A stretch of DNA of 64,000 bases from Amorphophallus konjac (GCA_022559845.1 CM040125.1:289092200-289156199); one strand, 5' to 3'; shown: positions 46,440 to 58,830, numbered from the stretch's first letter. The notes: generated by a model not told the origin, from the letters alone. Numbers and translations: made by a program.

Positions 46440-46919
46440 ATCTGCTAACAACCAACCTTAAAATAATTCAGGATATAATTTCCTGATCGCATCCTCAGAT
46501 TCCCATGTTGCGTCCTCAGCTCCACGCAGACACCACTAGACCTTGACCATCGAAATGGATCGATTCCTGAGTTGCTGTTGCTTGAAGTCCAATATCTTGA
46601 TAGGCTTCTCATCATAAGATAACTCCTTCTTCAATTCCAAATCAGCATGTTGGATAATGTGCGAAAGGTCATACACATACTTCCGAAGCATAGATACATG
46701 GAACACATCGTGAATACCAGCTAACTGTGGGGGTAGGGCTAATCTATAGGCAACTTCGCCTACCCTCTATAAGATCTCAAATGGGCCAACAAACCTTGGG
46801 CTTAACTTGCCTTGAATTCTGAATCTTCTAATTCCTCTTGATGGTGACACTTTCAGAAATACATGGTCCCCAATATGAAATTCTAGCTCCCTTCTTTTAT
46901 TATCTGCATAGCTCTTTTG
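46440..46919 (-). pseudogene. Integrase tail and chromodomain, D interior 2
   Basis: Close copy of 39097-39537 (HVSML...KYVYD, PIKIL, LRNRS-like phrases) but with several stops, including a Trp codon turned to a stop and a lost Cys/Arg region, so no long frame remains. Confidence 0.75.
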
Positions 46920-47435
46920 TCAGGACTGGGCGACCTTCAAACGGTCTCTGATAACTTTGATGTTCTTTGACGATTCTGAGATAAGATTTTGTCCGAGCCA
47001 TTGCTTCTCACCAATTTCTTCCCAACAAAGAGGAGATCTACAACTCCTGCCATATAAGGCCTCAAACGGTGCCCTCTGAATGCTGGATTGGTAACTATTA
47101 TTGTTTGCAAATTCAATCAAAGGTAAATGTTCATGCCAACTGCCTCCAAAATCAATTATACATGCTCTCAACATGTCTTCAACAATCTGGTTTGCTCTCT
47201 CAGTCTGTCCGTCAGTCTGAGAGTGAAAAGCTGTACTAAAGTTCAAATGAGTGCCTAATGATGCTTGTAGTCCTTTCCAAAAGTGAGATGTAAACCTGGG
47301 GTCTCTGTCAGATATGATTGACACAGGCACTCCATGCAATCTTATTACTTCCTTCCATATACAGGGCAGCCAAAATATCCACAGTCCACCTTGACTTAAT
47401 AGGCAAAAAGTGTGCAGACTTTGCCAGTCGATCAA
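46920..47435 (-). pseudogene. Integrase catalytic core, D interior 2
   Basis: ISDRDPRFTSHFWKGLQA, QTDGQTERANQIVEDML and the SPLCWEEIGEKQWLGQN continuation. The first part of the core is in the adjacent frame because of a short deletion near 47458 that removes bases present at 40095-40105. Confidence 0.88.
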
Positions 47436-47438
47436 TGA

Positions 47439-48227
47439 TCACCCAAATTCCATCAAGGCTGTTCGGGGTAAACCCATAATAAAATCCATACTAACACTTT
47501 CCCACTTCCATTGTGGTATTTCGAGAGGTTTTAACTTCCCAGTAGGTCTGAAATGCTCTGCTTTAACTTGTTGACATACTAAACACCTACTCAAAAAATC
47601 GGCCACTTCCCTCTTCATGTTCGGCCACCAGAAAGTCCTCATCAAATCTCTGTACAACTTTGTAGCTCCTGGGTGTATAGTATACTTAGATTTGTGCGCT
47701 TCTTCAAGAATCTTCTTCTTTATTTCCATGGAATCAGGGACACATGTTCTCCCTCGAAACAACAATCTCCCATCATCAGCTAACATAAAATATGGTCGAT
47801 TAGCCATCTGTTCTTTAATTCCAACGAGCACAGGGTCATTATCCTGCAACTGCTTAATTTCTACTAGCAATTCTGAACGAATCTGGACAAGAGCCACCAA
47901 GATCCGATCTTCCTTTTCTGCAATATCTAAATTGGCAAACTGTTCTAACAACTTCCACTCTTGAATCATCAAACTGGCTAGCCTAGTTGTTGGCTTCCTG
48001 CTTAAAGCATCTGCTACAACATTCCCCTTTCCGGGATGATATTCAATGGAGAAGTCGAAATTATTTAAGTACTCTAACCACCTTCTCTGTCTCATATTCA
48101 ACTCCTTATGAGAAAATAAGTATCTTATGCCCTTAAGGTCTGAGTACACGGTGAAAGTTTCTCCATAAAGATAATGCCTCCAAATCTTAAGAGCAAACAC
48201 AACCGTTGCTAACTCTAGATCATCCAC
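47439..48227 (-). pseudogene. RNase H and integrase zinc domain, D interior 2
   Basis: Open for 262 codons: [31 protein letters not shown], a spacer, then the HHCC domain (HKSKYTIH...RCLVCQQVK), ending just after MDFIMGLPRT where the frameshift occurs. It begins after a TAA at 48240 that replaces a Glu codon in interior 1. Confidence 0.88.
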
Positions 48228-48239
48228 AGGGTAATTCTC

Positions 48240-49205
48240 TTAATGTTTTCTCAACTGCCTGGAGGAATAAGCTATCACCTTCCCTCGTTGCATCAATACG
48301 CAACCTAAACCGATTCCTGAAGCATCGGTATAAACTTCAAAACCTCCTTCACATAAGGGTAAGGCCAAAACTGAGGCAGTGGACAAACAGTCCTTCAAAG
48401 TCTGAAAACTCTTTTCACAATCATCCGTCCATTCAAAACAAATCTCCTTACGAGTTAACCTTGTCAAGGGCACTGCAATCTTGGAAAAATCCTTGATGAA
48501 CCTTCGATAATAGCCTGCCAAGCCTAAGAAGCTTCTGATCTCAGTTACATTCACAGGTCTTTCCCAATTACGTACAGCCTCAACTTTAGAAGGGTCTACT
48601 GCGATTCTCTCTTTAGAAATAATGTGGCCCAGAAAAGATACCTCTTGCAACCAGAACTCACATTTACTACACTTGGCGTATAGCTGATGCTCTTTTAATA
48701 TTTGCAACGCCATTCTTAAGTGTTGTTCATGCTCTTCCTTGCTCCTTGAATATATCAGAATATCATCGATAAATACCACGACCCACTGATCCAAGTAGGG
48801 CCAAAACACACTATTCATTAGCTACATAAAAGCTGCAGGAGCATTTGTTAGTCCAAACGGCTTCACCACAAATTCAAAATGCCCATACCTGCTACGGAAT
48901 GCCGTCTTAAAAATAACTTCATCTTTTATCCTCAACTGATGATACCCAGATCTGAGATCGATCTTTGAGAAATACTGGGCTCCTGATATCTGATCAAATA
49001 ATTCATCGATCCTTGGTAATAGGTACTTGTTTTTCACGGTGAGCTGATTCAAGTGACGATAATCGATACACAGCCTTAAAGAACCATCTTTCTTCCTTAC
49101 AAAAAGAATAGGAGCACCCCACGGGGAAGTACTCGGACAAATGAACCCTCTTTCTAGCAAGTTTAACAACTGCACTTTCAGTTCTCTTAACTCAATCGGG
49201 GACAT
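48240..49205 (-). pseudogene. Reverse transcriptase of D interior 2
   Basis: Two open parts, 48822-49205 and 48240-48818, separated by a TAG that replaces the Gln of AAFMQLMN in interior 1. Motifs: [42 protein letters not shown] and [10 protein letters not shown]. Confidence 0.9.
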
Positions 49206-49919
49206 ACGGTAGGGAGCACAGGCGAGGCGCCAGGAATCAGGTCAATAGAGAAAACCACCTCCCTTTCAGGGGGAAGACCTTGCAATTCATCTGGAAATAC
49301 CTCCAGAAAATCTTGAATAATAGGGATATCCTTCAACTCCACTTCCTTCTTATCAGTTAAAGAAATTAAAGCCAAGAATGTTGGACACCCCTTTCTTAAC
49401 AACTTATCTGTCTGAAGTGCCAAAATGAGTGGCACGGTCTTGGATAGCCTAGAGCCAGAGAAAGAAAGCTCCGTACGTCCAGGGAAAGACACTACTCCTG
49501 ACTTAGAATGAACGCTAGCACCATGCTTAGATAACCAATCAGCCCCTAAGATTACATCATAATCTTTCATCTTCATGCATACTAGATCAGCAGATAAATT
49601 ACAACCATTGATCAAAACTTCACTAGAAGGATAATAATATTTAATCTCGTTTCCCGAACCAATAGGGGTCGATATCATAAGGTGTGAATCCAACAACGCC
49701 GGTTCCACAGATAAAGTCTTAGCAAATTTCAGAGATATAAAAGAATGAGTGGCTCCAGTGTCGAAAAGTACGAATGTTGGCTTGGAATGAATAGTAAGAG
49801 TACCTTCGACAATACCTCCTTCCTCGGTAGTCTGGTTCTCAGTCTCTGCCTCCTGGAGGGCTTGGAGCCTACCTTGCCGCTTGTAACTTCCTTGCGACTT
49901 ATCTGATGCTTCCGGTGCA
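49187..49919 (-). pseudogene. Retropepsin-like protease region of D interior 2 (open)
   Basis: Lies within a 287-codon open frame that also includes the two zinc knuckles. FVLFDTGATHSFIS at about 49745-49790 and YDVILGADWLSKHGA at about 49530 are intact, and the frame runs to the RT junction. Continuity of knuckles, protease and RT linker shows that gag and pol are one frame in this family. Confidence 0.85.
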
Positions 49920-50826
49920 TTAATACGGGGACATTCTGGAATTCGGTGGTCCCTGCTACCACACCTTGAGCAAGCGCCTAACTTGCGCCAACACTCTTCC
50001 ATCTTGTGACCTGGACGGTCACAGTACTTGCAAACTACCTTAGACGGCACAACTTGTCCAACCTTCCTCTCGCCTTCCTTGGGTTTCTTGTTTTTAGAAA
50101 AACTCAGCCCACCATTGGGCCTCTTCTGACCATTACCGGGTCTGAAGTTCCCGGAACTGGTAGTATGTTCCTTCTTCTTATCCCGACCTCTGATCCGGTA
50201 GTCATTTACATCGTATCCTCCTAAAATTGTGCTTTCCTTACTATCTCAGCATAGATATGGATTTCCAAGGGTGCCAATTGATTGATATACTGAAGCTTCA
50301 AACCATTCAAAAATCTTTTAGCCTTCATTTTCTCAGTGGACACCAAGTGTGGGGCATACTTACATAATCTGGAAAACTGCACTTCATATTCCACAACCGA
50401 CAAGTTTCTTTGTTTCAAAGCAGCAAACTCGACCGCCTTCTTCTCCTGCACCCGATCTGAGAAATACTTGCTATTGAAAAACTCCTTTAACTCATCCCAC
50501 GTGGCACGCCTATTCCCAAGTGTGGCTTCCACGGCTTCCCACCAAGCACGAGCATCACATTCTAATTGGAAAGTCGCTAGTAAGATGCGATCCTGATCTC
50601 CACATTGCATAACCCTGAAGATTCTTTCCGTCTCCTTCAGCCAGTTCTCAGCCTCTTCCAGGTCCGAAGATCCACTGAAATGCGGGGGATTCAAGCCCTG
50701 AAAGTTTAGATGTTGATTGCCTGCTCCTTGCTGTCCGCCGCCTTGGGCTACTTGCTGTAAGGCCTGGGTCAGGCCCTGCACTGTACGTTGCATGTCTCCC
50801 CATTGAGCGCGTTCTGCCGCCATCAT
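49920..50826 (-). pseudogene. gag of D interior 2, broken
   Basis: Starts MMAAERAQW at 50826 and is open to 50221 (201 codons), covering the capsid-type domain. A TAG at 50221 and a base deletion near 50200 separate it from the basic linker and the two knuckles (CKYCDRPGHKMEEC, CSRCGSRDHRIPEC). Confidence 0.9.
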
Positions 50827-51013
50827 GGAAATTCCTACAACATAAAAGAAGTAATTAAGAACATTCTATTGGATCTATCTTCTTATAGCTAGTTAATTAA
50901 TTAACGAATCTTAGCCCAAGTCTATACCCAACTCATTGGGTTAGATTCTGACTTTACTAAGGTTTAAAGGTTCTATAACACTACTAGCAACCTAGGGTCT
51001 AAAGAAAACCTAG

Positions 51014-51025
51014 GCTCTGATACCA
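51014..51025 (-). promoter_or_regulatory. Primer-binding site of D interior 2
   Basis: On the minus strand TGGTATCAGAGC, seven bases inside LTR3. Confidence 0.9.
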
Positions 51026-51032
51026 CAAAAAC

Positions 51033-54000
51033 TGTCACGCCCCGACGCGAAAAATCGGAACGTAGCAGTTTTTATCAATCATGTCAATCAGAGCATACAA
51101 TGCCACAAGAGACTAACCACCAGGCTAATAATAAAGAAACAATTAACCAAACTTTATTGATAATAATAATAAGAGAAAGTATTCAATTGCACCCAAGTCC
51201 TTGTGGACTTATATCTCCTTAATGGAAAATACATCAACTCTAGATAACAACTAATCCAAACTTGACTTGAACATAAACTCTAAATGGTTCGCTCTTGGAA
51301 TCACTCGTTCCCGTCCCCATCGGAACGCCCATCCTCATCCGAGCTACCTGAAAAGGATTGAAAAGTAGGGGTGAGCAAAGCTCAGTGGGATTTTATATCT
51401 CTATCATCAGGCATAATTAAAGTGATTAACCATTTATGAATAACGTTGTACCAAAAGCGATGATAAATAAATGACAAGAGATAGATAGGGAAAAGAACAT
51501 GAGCTTTCAAGTAAAGAGTAAACACAAGTATAACAAGAACTTTTCATGTCATGAAGTGATAAATGGAATTGGCCATATCAAGCACGCATATCATGTCACA
51601 TAGGAATTTCAAGTAATTGAGTAAAAGTGGAAATGTCATAGACCAATCACGCTAGTCATGCACTTCGGTGCTGGAGAGGGGGATTTCCGCAGCCCACCAC
51701 AAAGGCAGCCCAACAAGACCCACAAGGTCCAACCGGGCGAGCCCACCCAAGTGATAGCCCACAGGGCCCACTTAGGTAGAAAAGCCCAATAAATAAGACT
51801 CGAGGAACTAACTCTCCCCGGCGGCCTTCTAGGCTCGGAGGGCCCGAGACAATGGTCAGGTCCCAAGGAAGGTCCGGCCTAAAGCCCTCTCCCCGTCCGA
51901 GAGAGATAGGCTCCAGCCGACCTATCCGACCCCACCCTCGCCGGGCCATGCCTATCGCTCGGACATGAGCTAGCATCCCCGAGGCTCGGTAAGGCCGGTT
52001 GATTATCTGCAGGTGCAGCCGTTCAGAGTCCTCCGCCAGCGGGAGAGTCAGGGGAGCCGCCGGACTCCAAGGGGATAACGTTCCCACGATCAGGCCATGA
52101 AAGCCCCCGTTAAAGACGTAACTCCCGCCGGGAACCCCTCAGCTTACATGACTCCTGAAGGCGGCGCACTATTTAAGCAAGGGATACCCTCCGAAAGATG
52201 GTAAGATGAACTAAGCATTCACACACCCTAAGCTCCTGAGCACGATTCGCTTCACCCTTTGGTGGAGAGGATTCTCGCGCATCAGCTCTCTCCTCCCCCC
52301 ATTATTGCTTCCACCATAGCTCTACTGACTTAGCCATCGGAGGGTTTTGCCCCAGGGAGATCCCCTGGGCCCTCTGATACGTTTCCCTATCTTGCAGATT
52401 CATCTTCTGGTGATCCATAGCCCGCTCAGATCCTGCGCGAGATCTCGCCTCTTCTAGTGCAATGCCACACCTTGTCATTACAAACTCCCCGGGGCACAAG
52501 TACTTTCGGGCGCTCCTCCCAGGACTAGACCGGGCCGTTTATGATGCGTTGGCATTGAAGGTTTTGATCAATGATCCTAGTCTAGACATTGATCACATTA
52601 ATGGCCAAGAGTTCCAAGGTTAAGCTCATGAACTTTCTTCTAAGATCAAGAGAAATTCTAACAAAATTGGAATGACATCAAGTAGAAAGACTATGAGTCT
52701 TTAGGTAACAAGGATGTAAACAAGGATTTCACATAATCTCACAGTTCAAGGCCAACCTTGATAACTGCTTCATGATGATAAAACAAGAAAACCTTATGAC
52801 TATCTTATCTGTGACGATCTATAACAAGGCCGTTATAGGAACGTGATGGTCGTACACAGGGCCGTTACGTTGCTGTGACGGTCCAATCTTGGGCCGTTAC
52901 AGGACATAGACTAGTTTAATTTGAGCTGGTCCAAAAACACGATTCAAACCACGTTCATGTGTTCAGGTCTTTAGGGTACAACCTGCCCGGCGTCCTGGTG
53001 GGAATCCCAGGCTCACGGGGTCTTACGGAGGTCTCATAATAGTGGTCCTAGTCTGACAGAAGGAATATCCGGCAGAGAGTCCCATCTATTACAAGAATTG
53101 AGGCTAATTAACACGGAAACCAAAACGGTGCGGTCAGTCAAATCCACCGGAGTGGCATGACTGTCAAACAATAAATCTAAGATCAAATATATATCTTACA
53201 TAAATCAAAATTTATACAAGTGTTAACTAAGGGTTTTTATCAAATTCTTCATGATCATTCAACTTAGAATTTTCTAACATCTTTAATGTAGAACAATGAA
53301 AAATTTATGTTTATGATCATAATACAATATTAACATCACGTTCTGCCTTGCTTATAGATCTAGATATCATACTAACATAACAAGTTTTTGGTATTAAAAA
53401 TGCATAAACAATAGTTTAAAAAAAACACTGTCAGGAGAACGTGACGGTCTAAAGAACAGGCGTTACAAGCATGTAACGCTCTATAGTAGGTGCGTTACGT
53501 ACCAGAAAATCAATAGATTAAAATTTCAAAGTTTTAAAACACAAGGGCATGTGACGGTCTGTCGTGGGGCCGTCAGGCTCATGTGACAGTCTGTCGTGCG
53601 GCCGTCAGGCTGTAACGGCCTCTGGAAGATGCGTCACATGACCCGGAACCCGCTGATGATGAACTTCGACATGTTACACTAAAACTTTGATTGCTCATGA
53701 TAGAATGAATAAAAATTAGGGAAAATGCTACCATTCGAAAGAGCGTAAAAATTCGTATAAAATAGCATGCTTTGATTTAGATCTAACACAACAAGATTCA
53801 ATCTTTAACTAATAATCATGAAAGTTGCCCTTTTTATACACCTCGGAGTAAAACGTGAAATTCGAACAGCATGATGAACGAGAATTAGGCAATTAGGTAT
53901 CAAAAGAAAGAGCTCATGGAGACGCAGAATACAATATTATTAGATTTCTGTTTGGCCTAAGGGACACCTACCTTTACTTGAAGGAAAGAAGGATGAAGAA

Positions 54001-54565
54001 GAGGGGTCGTCGGAACCCTAGGTACCACTCCTAGAACGCCCAAATTCTCCCTCGTCCGATCACGATCGGTCCCGCAGCCTATTGTTGGTAAAAATAGGGT
54101 TCTAAGGTTTCGAAAGCCCTGTATAAATAGAACCTATAGGGACTCCTAGATATCGAATTTGGTTGAAGAGTCCTATGAAGAAATTCTGGCGAAAACTTCG
54201 GATAAGGTTCTAATTCACCACCGCCGCCGCCGATAGAAGCATCTAGAGTTAGGGTTTTCGAAGAGAAAGCAAAGACCTCTCAATGGGTTAGGGTTTGGCT
54301 CGAATTGGAGCACAATTGGGCTAGAATTGGGTCCAAATTATGATGGCTAAACTAGGTCTTCTAACCCACGAAAAACTCCTAAAAACGTGAAATTGGGCCT
54401 ATACGAATTTTATTTTGGGCTCTTACCTGAAGACAAAGTTATTACAAATTCAATTTTACACTAGTTTCATATTTTTCCAAAAAATTAATAATTTCTTTAG
54501 AAGTTGAGCCAATAAATAATTAATTTATGTGGAAATGTTACATTAGAGAAAGACAGGGTGCTACA
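51033..54565 (-). repeat. LTR3 (rightmost) of array D, with insert G
   Basis: About 2.74 kb without the insert. Matches LTR1 and LTR2 on both sides of 51672-52456. Ends GGGTGCTACA at 54565, next to element B gag sequence. Hairpins 52811-52900 and 53440-53640; block 52975-53155; TATA-like GTATAAATAG at 54121-54130. Confidence 0.9.
51672..52456 (+). mobile_element. Insert G: solo-LTR-like insertion in D LTR3 (785 bp)
   Basis: Absent at the matching sites of LTR1 (near 36954) and LTR2 (near 44297). Flanked by GTGC on both sides (51668-51671 and 52457-52460). Starts TGGAGAGG and ends CTTCTA, so the right end lacks the usual CA. GC-rich. Has TATTTAAG at 52170-52177, then CTCTCTCCTCCC and GACTTAGCCATCGGAGGG, a phrase I associate with the R-U5 part of plant Tat-type LTRs. 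No coding capacity. A solo LTR is the best fit; the family is inferred. Confidence 0.7.
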
Positions 54566-54732
54566 TGATGCGGGAAGCGAGGTCGATTAAATGCCATTCT
54601 AGATGAAGAAGGTGAAATGGTTAAAGGTACCCCCTTACCCCATGTTAATTTTTTTATTATTAAAATACGAACACTCTCCGTAAAAACTCATGTTATGAAT
54701 TTGGGGACCGAATTCTCTTAAGTGGGGGAGGG
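54566..54732 (+). pseudogene. Remaining 3' end of element B interior (gag end, UTR, polypurine tract)
   Basis: Resumes at GATGCGGGAAGCGAGGTCG, which aligns with GATGCAGGAGGTAGGCTCG at 28237 in element C, runs about 60 bases along the gag/protease junction, then jumps to the 3' untranslated end (TTTGGGGACCGAATTC, AAGTGGGGGAGGG at 54720-54732). Protease, RT and integrase are missing. Confidence 0.82.
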
Positions 54733-57700
54733 TGTAAAGCCCCAGAATTTTTATAAATTATTTTTGGTATATTTAAGTATTTTCTAAAAATTTTAAAGAC
54801 CCAAAATGGATTAATAAATAAATATTGGGTTAAATAAATCATTATTAAGGCCCAATTATGGTAAATAATTAACCTAGCTATTTTAAATAAGGTCCAAAAG
54901 GTTCAAGGACCAAGCCCATTAAGTTTGACCCATATTCTAGAAAGTTATTTAACCTATTCACGGATTTTAAGGATAAATACTCATTTATTAGATAATTATA
55001 TGGATAAACAAATAAAAGAGTTTGAATTTTATTGAATTCTGTGCACATGGGATGTAGCGGTCTATCGTGCGACCGCCACAGTCAGGTAACGCGCCTACCT
55101 TCGACCGTTACGCTCTGTTAGTTCCGTGAATGGAAGAACAAGCAAAAAGATTGGATTTTTACTAGTTCATCTCTTTGGGATCGAGATTGGAAGACAGGTA
55201 GAGGTGTTAAGGACTCTTAGAAGTCGATCTAAGATTTAACAAGGCCTCTAGAATCGATCTAATCCTCAAACCCTCGTCAAAAACCTATAAATAGACACGA
55301 GTTTTGACCTGCGCAACCCCTACATTGGCTCGCGTGGAATCAAGGTAAGGAGTCATAATTTTGGGTAAGTTCTTTAGAACTTTTTGTTTATAATACTTTA
55401 GACTAATCGCTCTCAAAATTTCGTGCAAGGAGATCAACAACACAAGAAGTTAGAAGTTTCCAAACTTGCTGGTACGACCTTAGCAACCGAGGAATCTGAG
55501 CAAAGGTCCACTAAAGATCAGGGAATTAGATCATCAAAATGAGGTATTTAGGGTTTGATTATTTAGAACTTTTTGTTCCCCTTAGTTTCATCTTCTTACC
55601 CTCAAAATTTCACGTCCTTCGGTCAAGAGGTTGATGAGTTAGAGCGACGAGAAATTACTAAGAAACCACAGGAAGAGAAGAACTAGGGCGTGTCTTGCGG
55701 TCCCAAATTCGAAGTTTAAAGCCCAGAAAAAAGGTAGGTCATCTCATGAATGGCAAGAACATCATGTTAGGGATAAAAGCCCTCTGATTTTGATTGATTT
55801 CATGCATTCTAGACCATGAATTCATGTTTTAGTTTGACCTATGCATACATGCATGTCTTGAGCCTTAATCAAAGATAAAAGATATTATCTTGTTCAACTC
55901 ACTGCAATCTATGCATCTAGATAGCCTCTATATTTCGTTTCTCATGACTGGAATATTCTAAGTATTTTGATTTCTAGCCATGACATATTTTCAGTCTTTT
56001 ACCTTCTATATACTGTCAGCAGTGCTCTAACGGATCATAGTTAGACCGTCACATGATTGTAACGGCCTTACGATCAGCCGTCACACCCTTTGTTATGTTT
56101 AAAATTCTCTGTTGTCTCTGACGGACCAAAGTCAGTGCGTCACAGTACTGTAACGGTCCCACGATAAACTGTCACAGATGTATAACGCGTCTGTCTTAGA
56201 CCGTCAGAGTGCTATTTTCTGTCAACCCAAGACATGACTGAGGACAGTCAAACTTACTTATAAATAAGCCTAGTTATCTAAGTTTTGACTTGTTTTCATG
56301 ACCTTGAGTTTATTAATTGATTCTTGATAGGAAATTACATGTTCAAGGCATCTTCAGTTATTTTAAGTTATGCTAATTTCATTGCCTAAACTCTATAGTT
56401 TTGAATTTGAACTATGATTTTCACTATTGTATTGACGAAGTTTTATCATGGTTTCACATCGTTATACATTCTTTTCTATTGATAGAGTCATTTCTTTACG
56501 TACATGTCATATATCCCGGTATATGTCCATTAGTTCACACTTTGCACTATAGGAACATATTCTTGAACTTGAGGACCTCGCTATTCGATATTCCTTCCAA
56601 TGGACTAGGAAATCTGGTTTCAAGGCCTCCGTAATTCTCTACGAGCCTGAGATTCCCACTAGGACGTCGAGTTGGTCGTACCATGAAAGCCCAATTGTTA
56701 GAAAGCACTATCGAAGTTTCTGGTTCTAGATATGTAACGTATCCATATTAGACCGTCATGCTCATATAACGGCCTAATATATGACCGTCACATTTATTGA
56801 GTCTGTTTTATTGTTTCTGGATTCAGTCGTTCTAACGGATCAATGATAGACCGTCACGATCATGTAACGGCCCATTGATTGACCATCACATTTCTTGACT
56901 GTTTTAACCCGAGGTTTGACCTAAGGGCTGATATTCCAAAGTTCCTACATGGTCTAGCACTTGTCATATTGTTCAAAATACTTAATTTTAAACTATAGAA
57001 GATAAGGAATATACTATTATGCTGTCGAATTGTTTCCAAGAGCATAACCTTGTTTTAAGTCATTCTTGATCTCTCATGTTCTTAATTGAAGCATTCATTC
57101 ATTGAATTATTATTATCATGAACTTATTGAACTTGTTATATCACTGGCCATATTTTATTGCTTGAAACGTAGAAGTAGCTTGATTTATACGTGAAGATGC
57201 GGTTCGAGCACTGATTGTGTTCAAGGGCTCTATGCTAGTCCCCTCGACTGATTGCCGAAAACATACTATTATAAACCATGGGGTATGATGCTACTGACGT
57301 CGCATTGCGCTGGGAGTACTTTCTTTATAAATAAGTGAAAATCCACGGAACTCTTGCAAGACTCTCTCTTGATTGAATTGCTACATGACATTCTAGTGCA
57401 TAACCTTTATGGTTACGAAAGTGAAAAGTGAAAGTGAAAGTGCATTCTTGATGCATGCAAGTATATTCATATTCAAGAAAGGCCAAATTACATTATTGTT
57501 ATATTCAACTCGATCTTATTCGCTTATCCTTTCTCATCATGATATTATCATGCTATTATGTTACTTGTTTTGTTCAAGTGATTTACCGCATTTCACATGA
57601 TTTTACCTTATTCTTTAGAGCTAAAATATTAATTACTTAAACATTGCTAATCATGTTGATGTGAAGATACCTACTGGGCAAGTGTGCTCATTACCTATTT

Positions 57701-58071
57701 TCTAATCTTTTCAGGAGATGGAAGTGATTCAAATTCGGATTCGAGTTATACAAGTAACGGGTCCGAGAGCAAATGAAAGTCTTATCAAAATGATAGTGAA
57801 GACTTAGGAAAGTCCATATTGTCTAGATCGAGTTCATGTAATTTTTATTTTCCTTGAGTCTGATGGATTAATGAGGTTTGAAAAGTTATTGTATTGGAAT
57901 ATTTTGATTATTAATGAAATAAGTTGAAGTTTGAGTAATTATTATGCAATTGCATTCTTATGTGTGATTGTCTTGCGCTATGATCGTTCTTGCTTGCAAG
58001 AGACTTACCATGCCGGCTGTTCACGTTCCTTGAGCTAGTCTTCTGCTATAATAAAGGCTCGGGGCGTGACA
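54733..58071 (+). repeat. 3' LTR of element B (3339 bp)
   Basis: TGTAAAGCCCC to GGGGCGTGACA. Matches 20465-23742 plus 35073-35131. TATA 55285-55294; hairpins 55056-55112, 56027-56215 and 56733-56890; block 56571-56683; acceptor TTTTCAG/G 57708-57714. Confidence 0.92.
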
Positions 58072-58193
58072 GACACTAAGACCCTCAGCACGCCTGGACA
58101 CGCAACCCGAGATAAAATGATACCTCAAGATATCCAGAACCACGTCTCGAACTGGACAGAACCACTGGGACACTCAAGGTTACCTGTCAACCA
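58072..58193 (-). repeat. 5' LTR of element A, second visible part
   Basis: Aligns with 14736-14853 of the other LTR (ACCCTCAG, CCAGAACCACGTCTCGAACT, CACTCAAGGTTAC). It is cut at AACCA (58189-58193) by element F; the duplicate of AACCA is predicted at F's right end, outside the window. Confidence 0.88.
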
Positions 58194-58559
58194 TGTTGGG
58201 ACTGGTGCGATGGATTCAGAGGGGGGGTGAATGAATCCCCTTATAAAACTCTTGCCCAATTAAAACTTCCAGATACAAACTGAAAGCCAATGAACAGTTG
58301 CGGAATTAACAGATTCACTAGGTCAACTAAAATGCTTACTGATGAATAGATTAGTGACTTAGGATCAATGTCAAGGGACTCTCAAAACAGTTATCGAACA
58401 GACAATGTGCAATCAACAACCTTACTAGATAGAGAGAAACACATCTAGCCTAAGCATGCATCTAGCGAAGCACAATAGACAATCAAACCACTGCACAGAA
58501 GATTTTTAAGGTGCTTTGGTCCTCCAGACCTACGTCACCCCACAGTCAAACCAGAGTGT

Positions 58560-58830
58560 GGATTCCGCTGCCAAACAGCTTGAAAACTGCTGGGTGACAC
58601 AGGTTGCCTACAAACCGCTGACTAACAGCTTGACCGCTGGGCATTACAGCTTTGCCAACTGCTGGGGACTACAGCTTAACCCATCTAGAGGAATCCTCCT
58701 CTGCCCGCTGAGCAACACAACTTGTTGTCTGAGGTATCCACCTCGCCCGCTGAGCAACACAGCTTGCTGACTAGAGGAATCCTCCTCCGTAACCACTGAG
58801 CAATACAGCTTAGCTCTGCTGACTAATAGC
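58560..58830. repeat. Degenerate tandem repeat in R-U5 of element F LTR
   Basis: Variants of CCGCTGAGCAACACAGCTTG and GAGGAATCCTCCTC recur about six times at 30-50 bp spacing. Confidence 0.65.

Larger units (their letters stand above)
36310..54565 (-). mobile_element. Array D: tandem Tekay-like Ty3/gypsy element, three LTRs and two interiors
   Basis: LTR1 36310-39038, interior 39039-43675, LTR2 43676-46399, interior 46400-51032, LTR3 51033-54565 (with insert G). Both interiors are complete in layout (gag, protease, RT, RNase H, integrase, chromodomain) with one PBS each, and are close copies. Only the outer ends touch element B sequence. The flanks are ggacg (36305-36309) and tgatg (54566-54570); each differs by one base from ggatg, which is what element C has at the matching gag site (28233-28239). 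This fits one insertion with a diverged 5-bp duplication, followed by LTR-mediated unequal exchange. Confidence 0.9.
20465..58071 (+). mobile_element. Element B: gag-only Ty3/gypsy (Tekay-like) retrotransposon carrying nested C and D
   Basis: Left LTR 20465-23742 plus 35073-35131, PBS 35139-35150, degraded gag 35363-36309 plus 54566-54650, polypurine tract 54720-54732, right LTR 54733-58071. Once C and D are removed the interior is about 1.3 kb with no pol. The flanks are gaaca (20460-20464) and gacac (58072-58076). Compared with the intact site in A's other LTR (gaacac at 14731), this fits a 5-bp target duplication GAACA with one base lost on the right. Confidence 0.85.

Noticed and set aside
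51656..52087. GC-rich open frames of 76-143 codons suggesting a host exon inside array D
   Set aside because: They lie within the 785-bp insert G, which is bounded by a GTGC duplication, has LTR-like features and no conserved domain.
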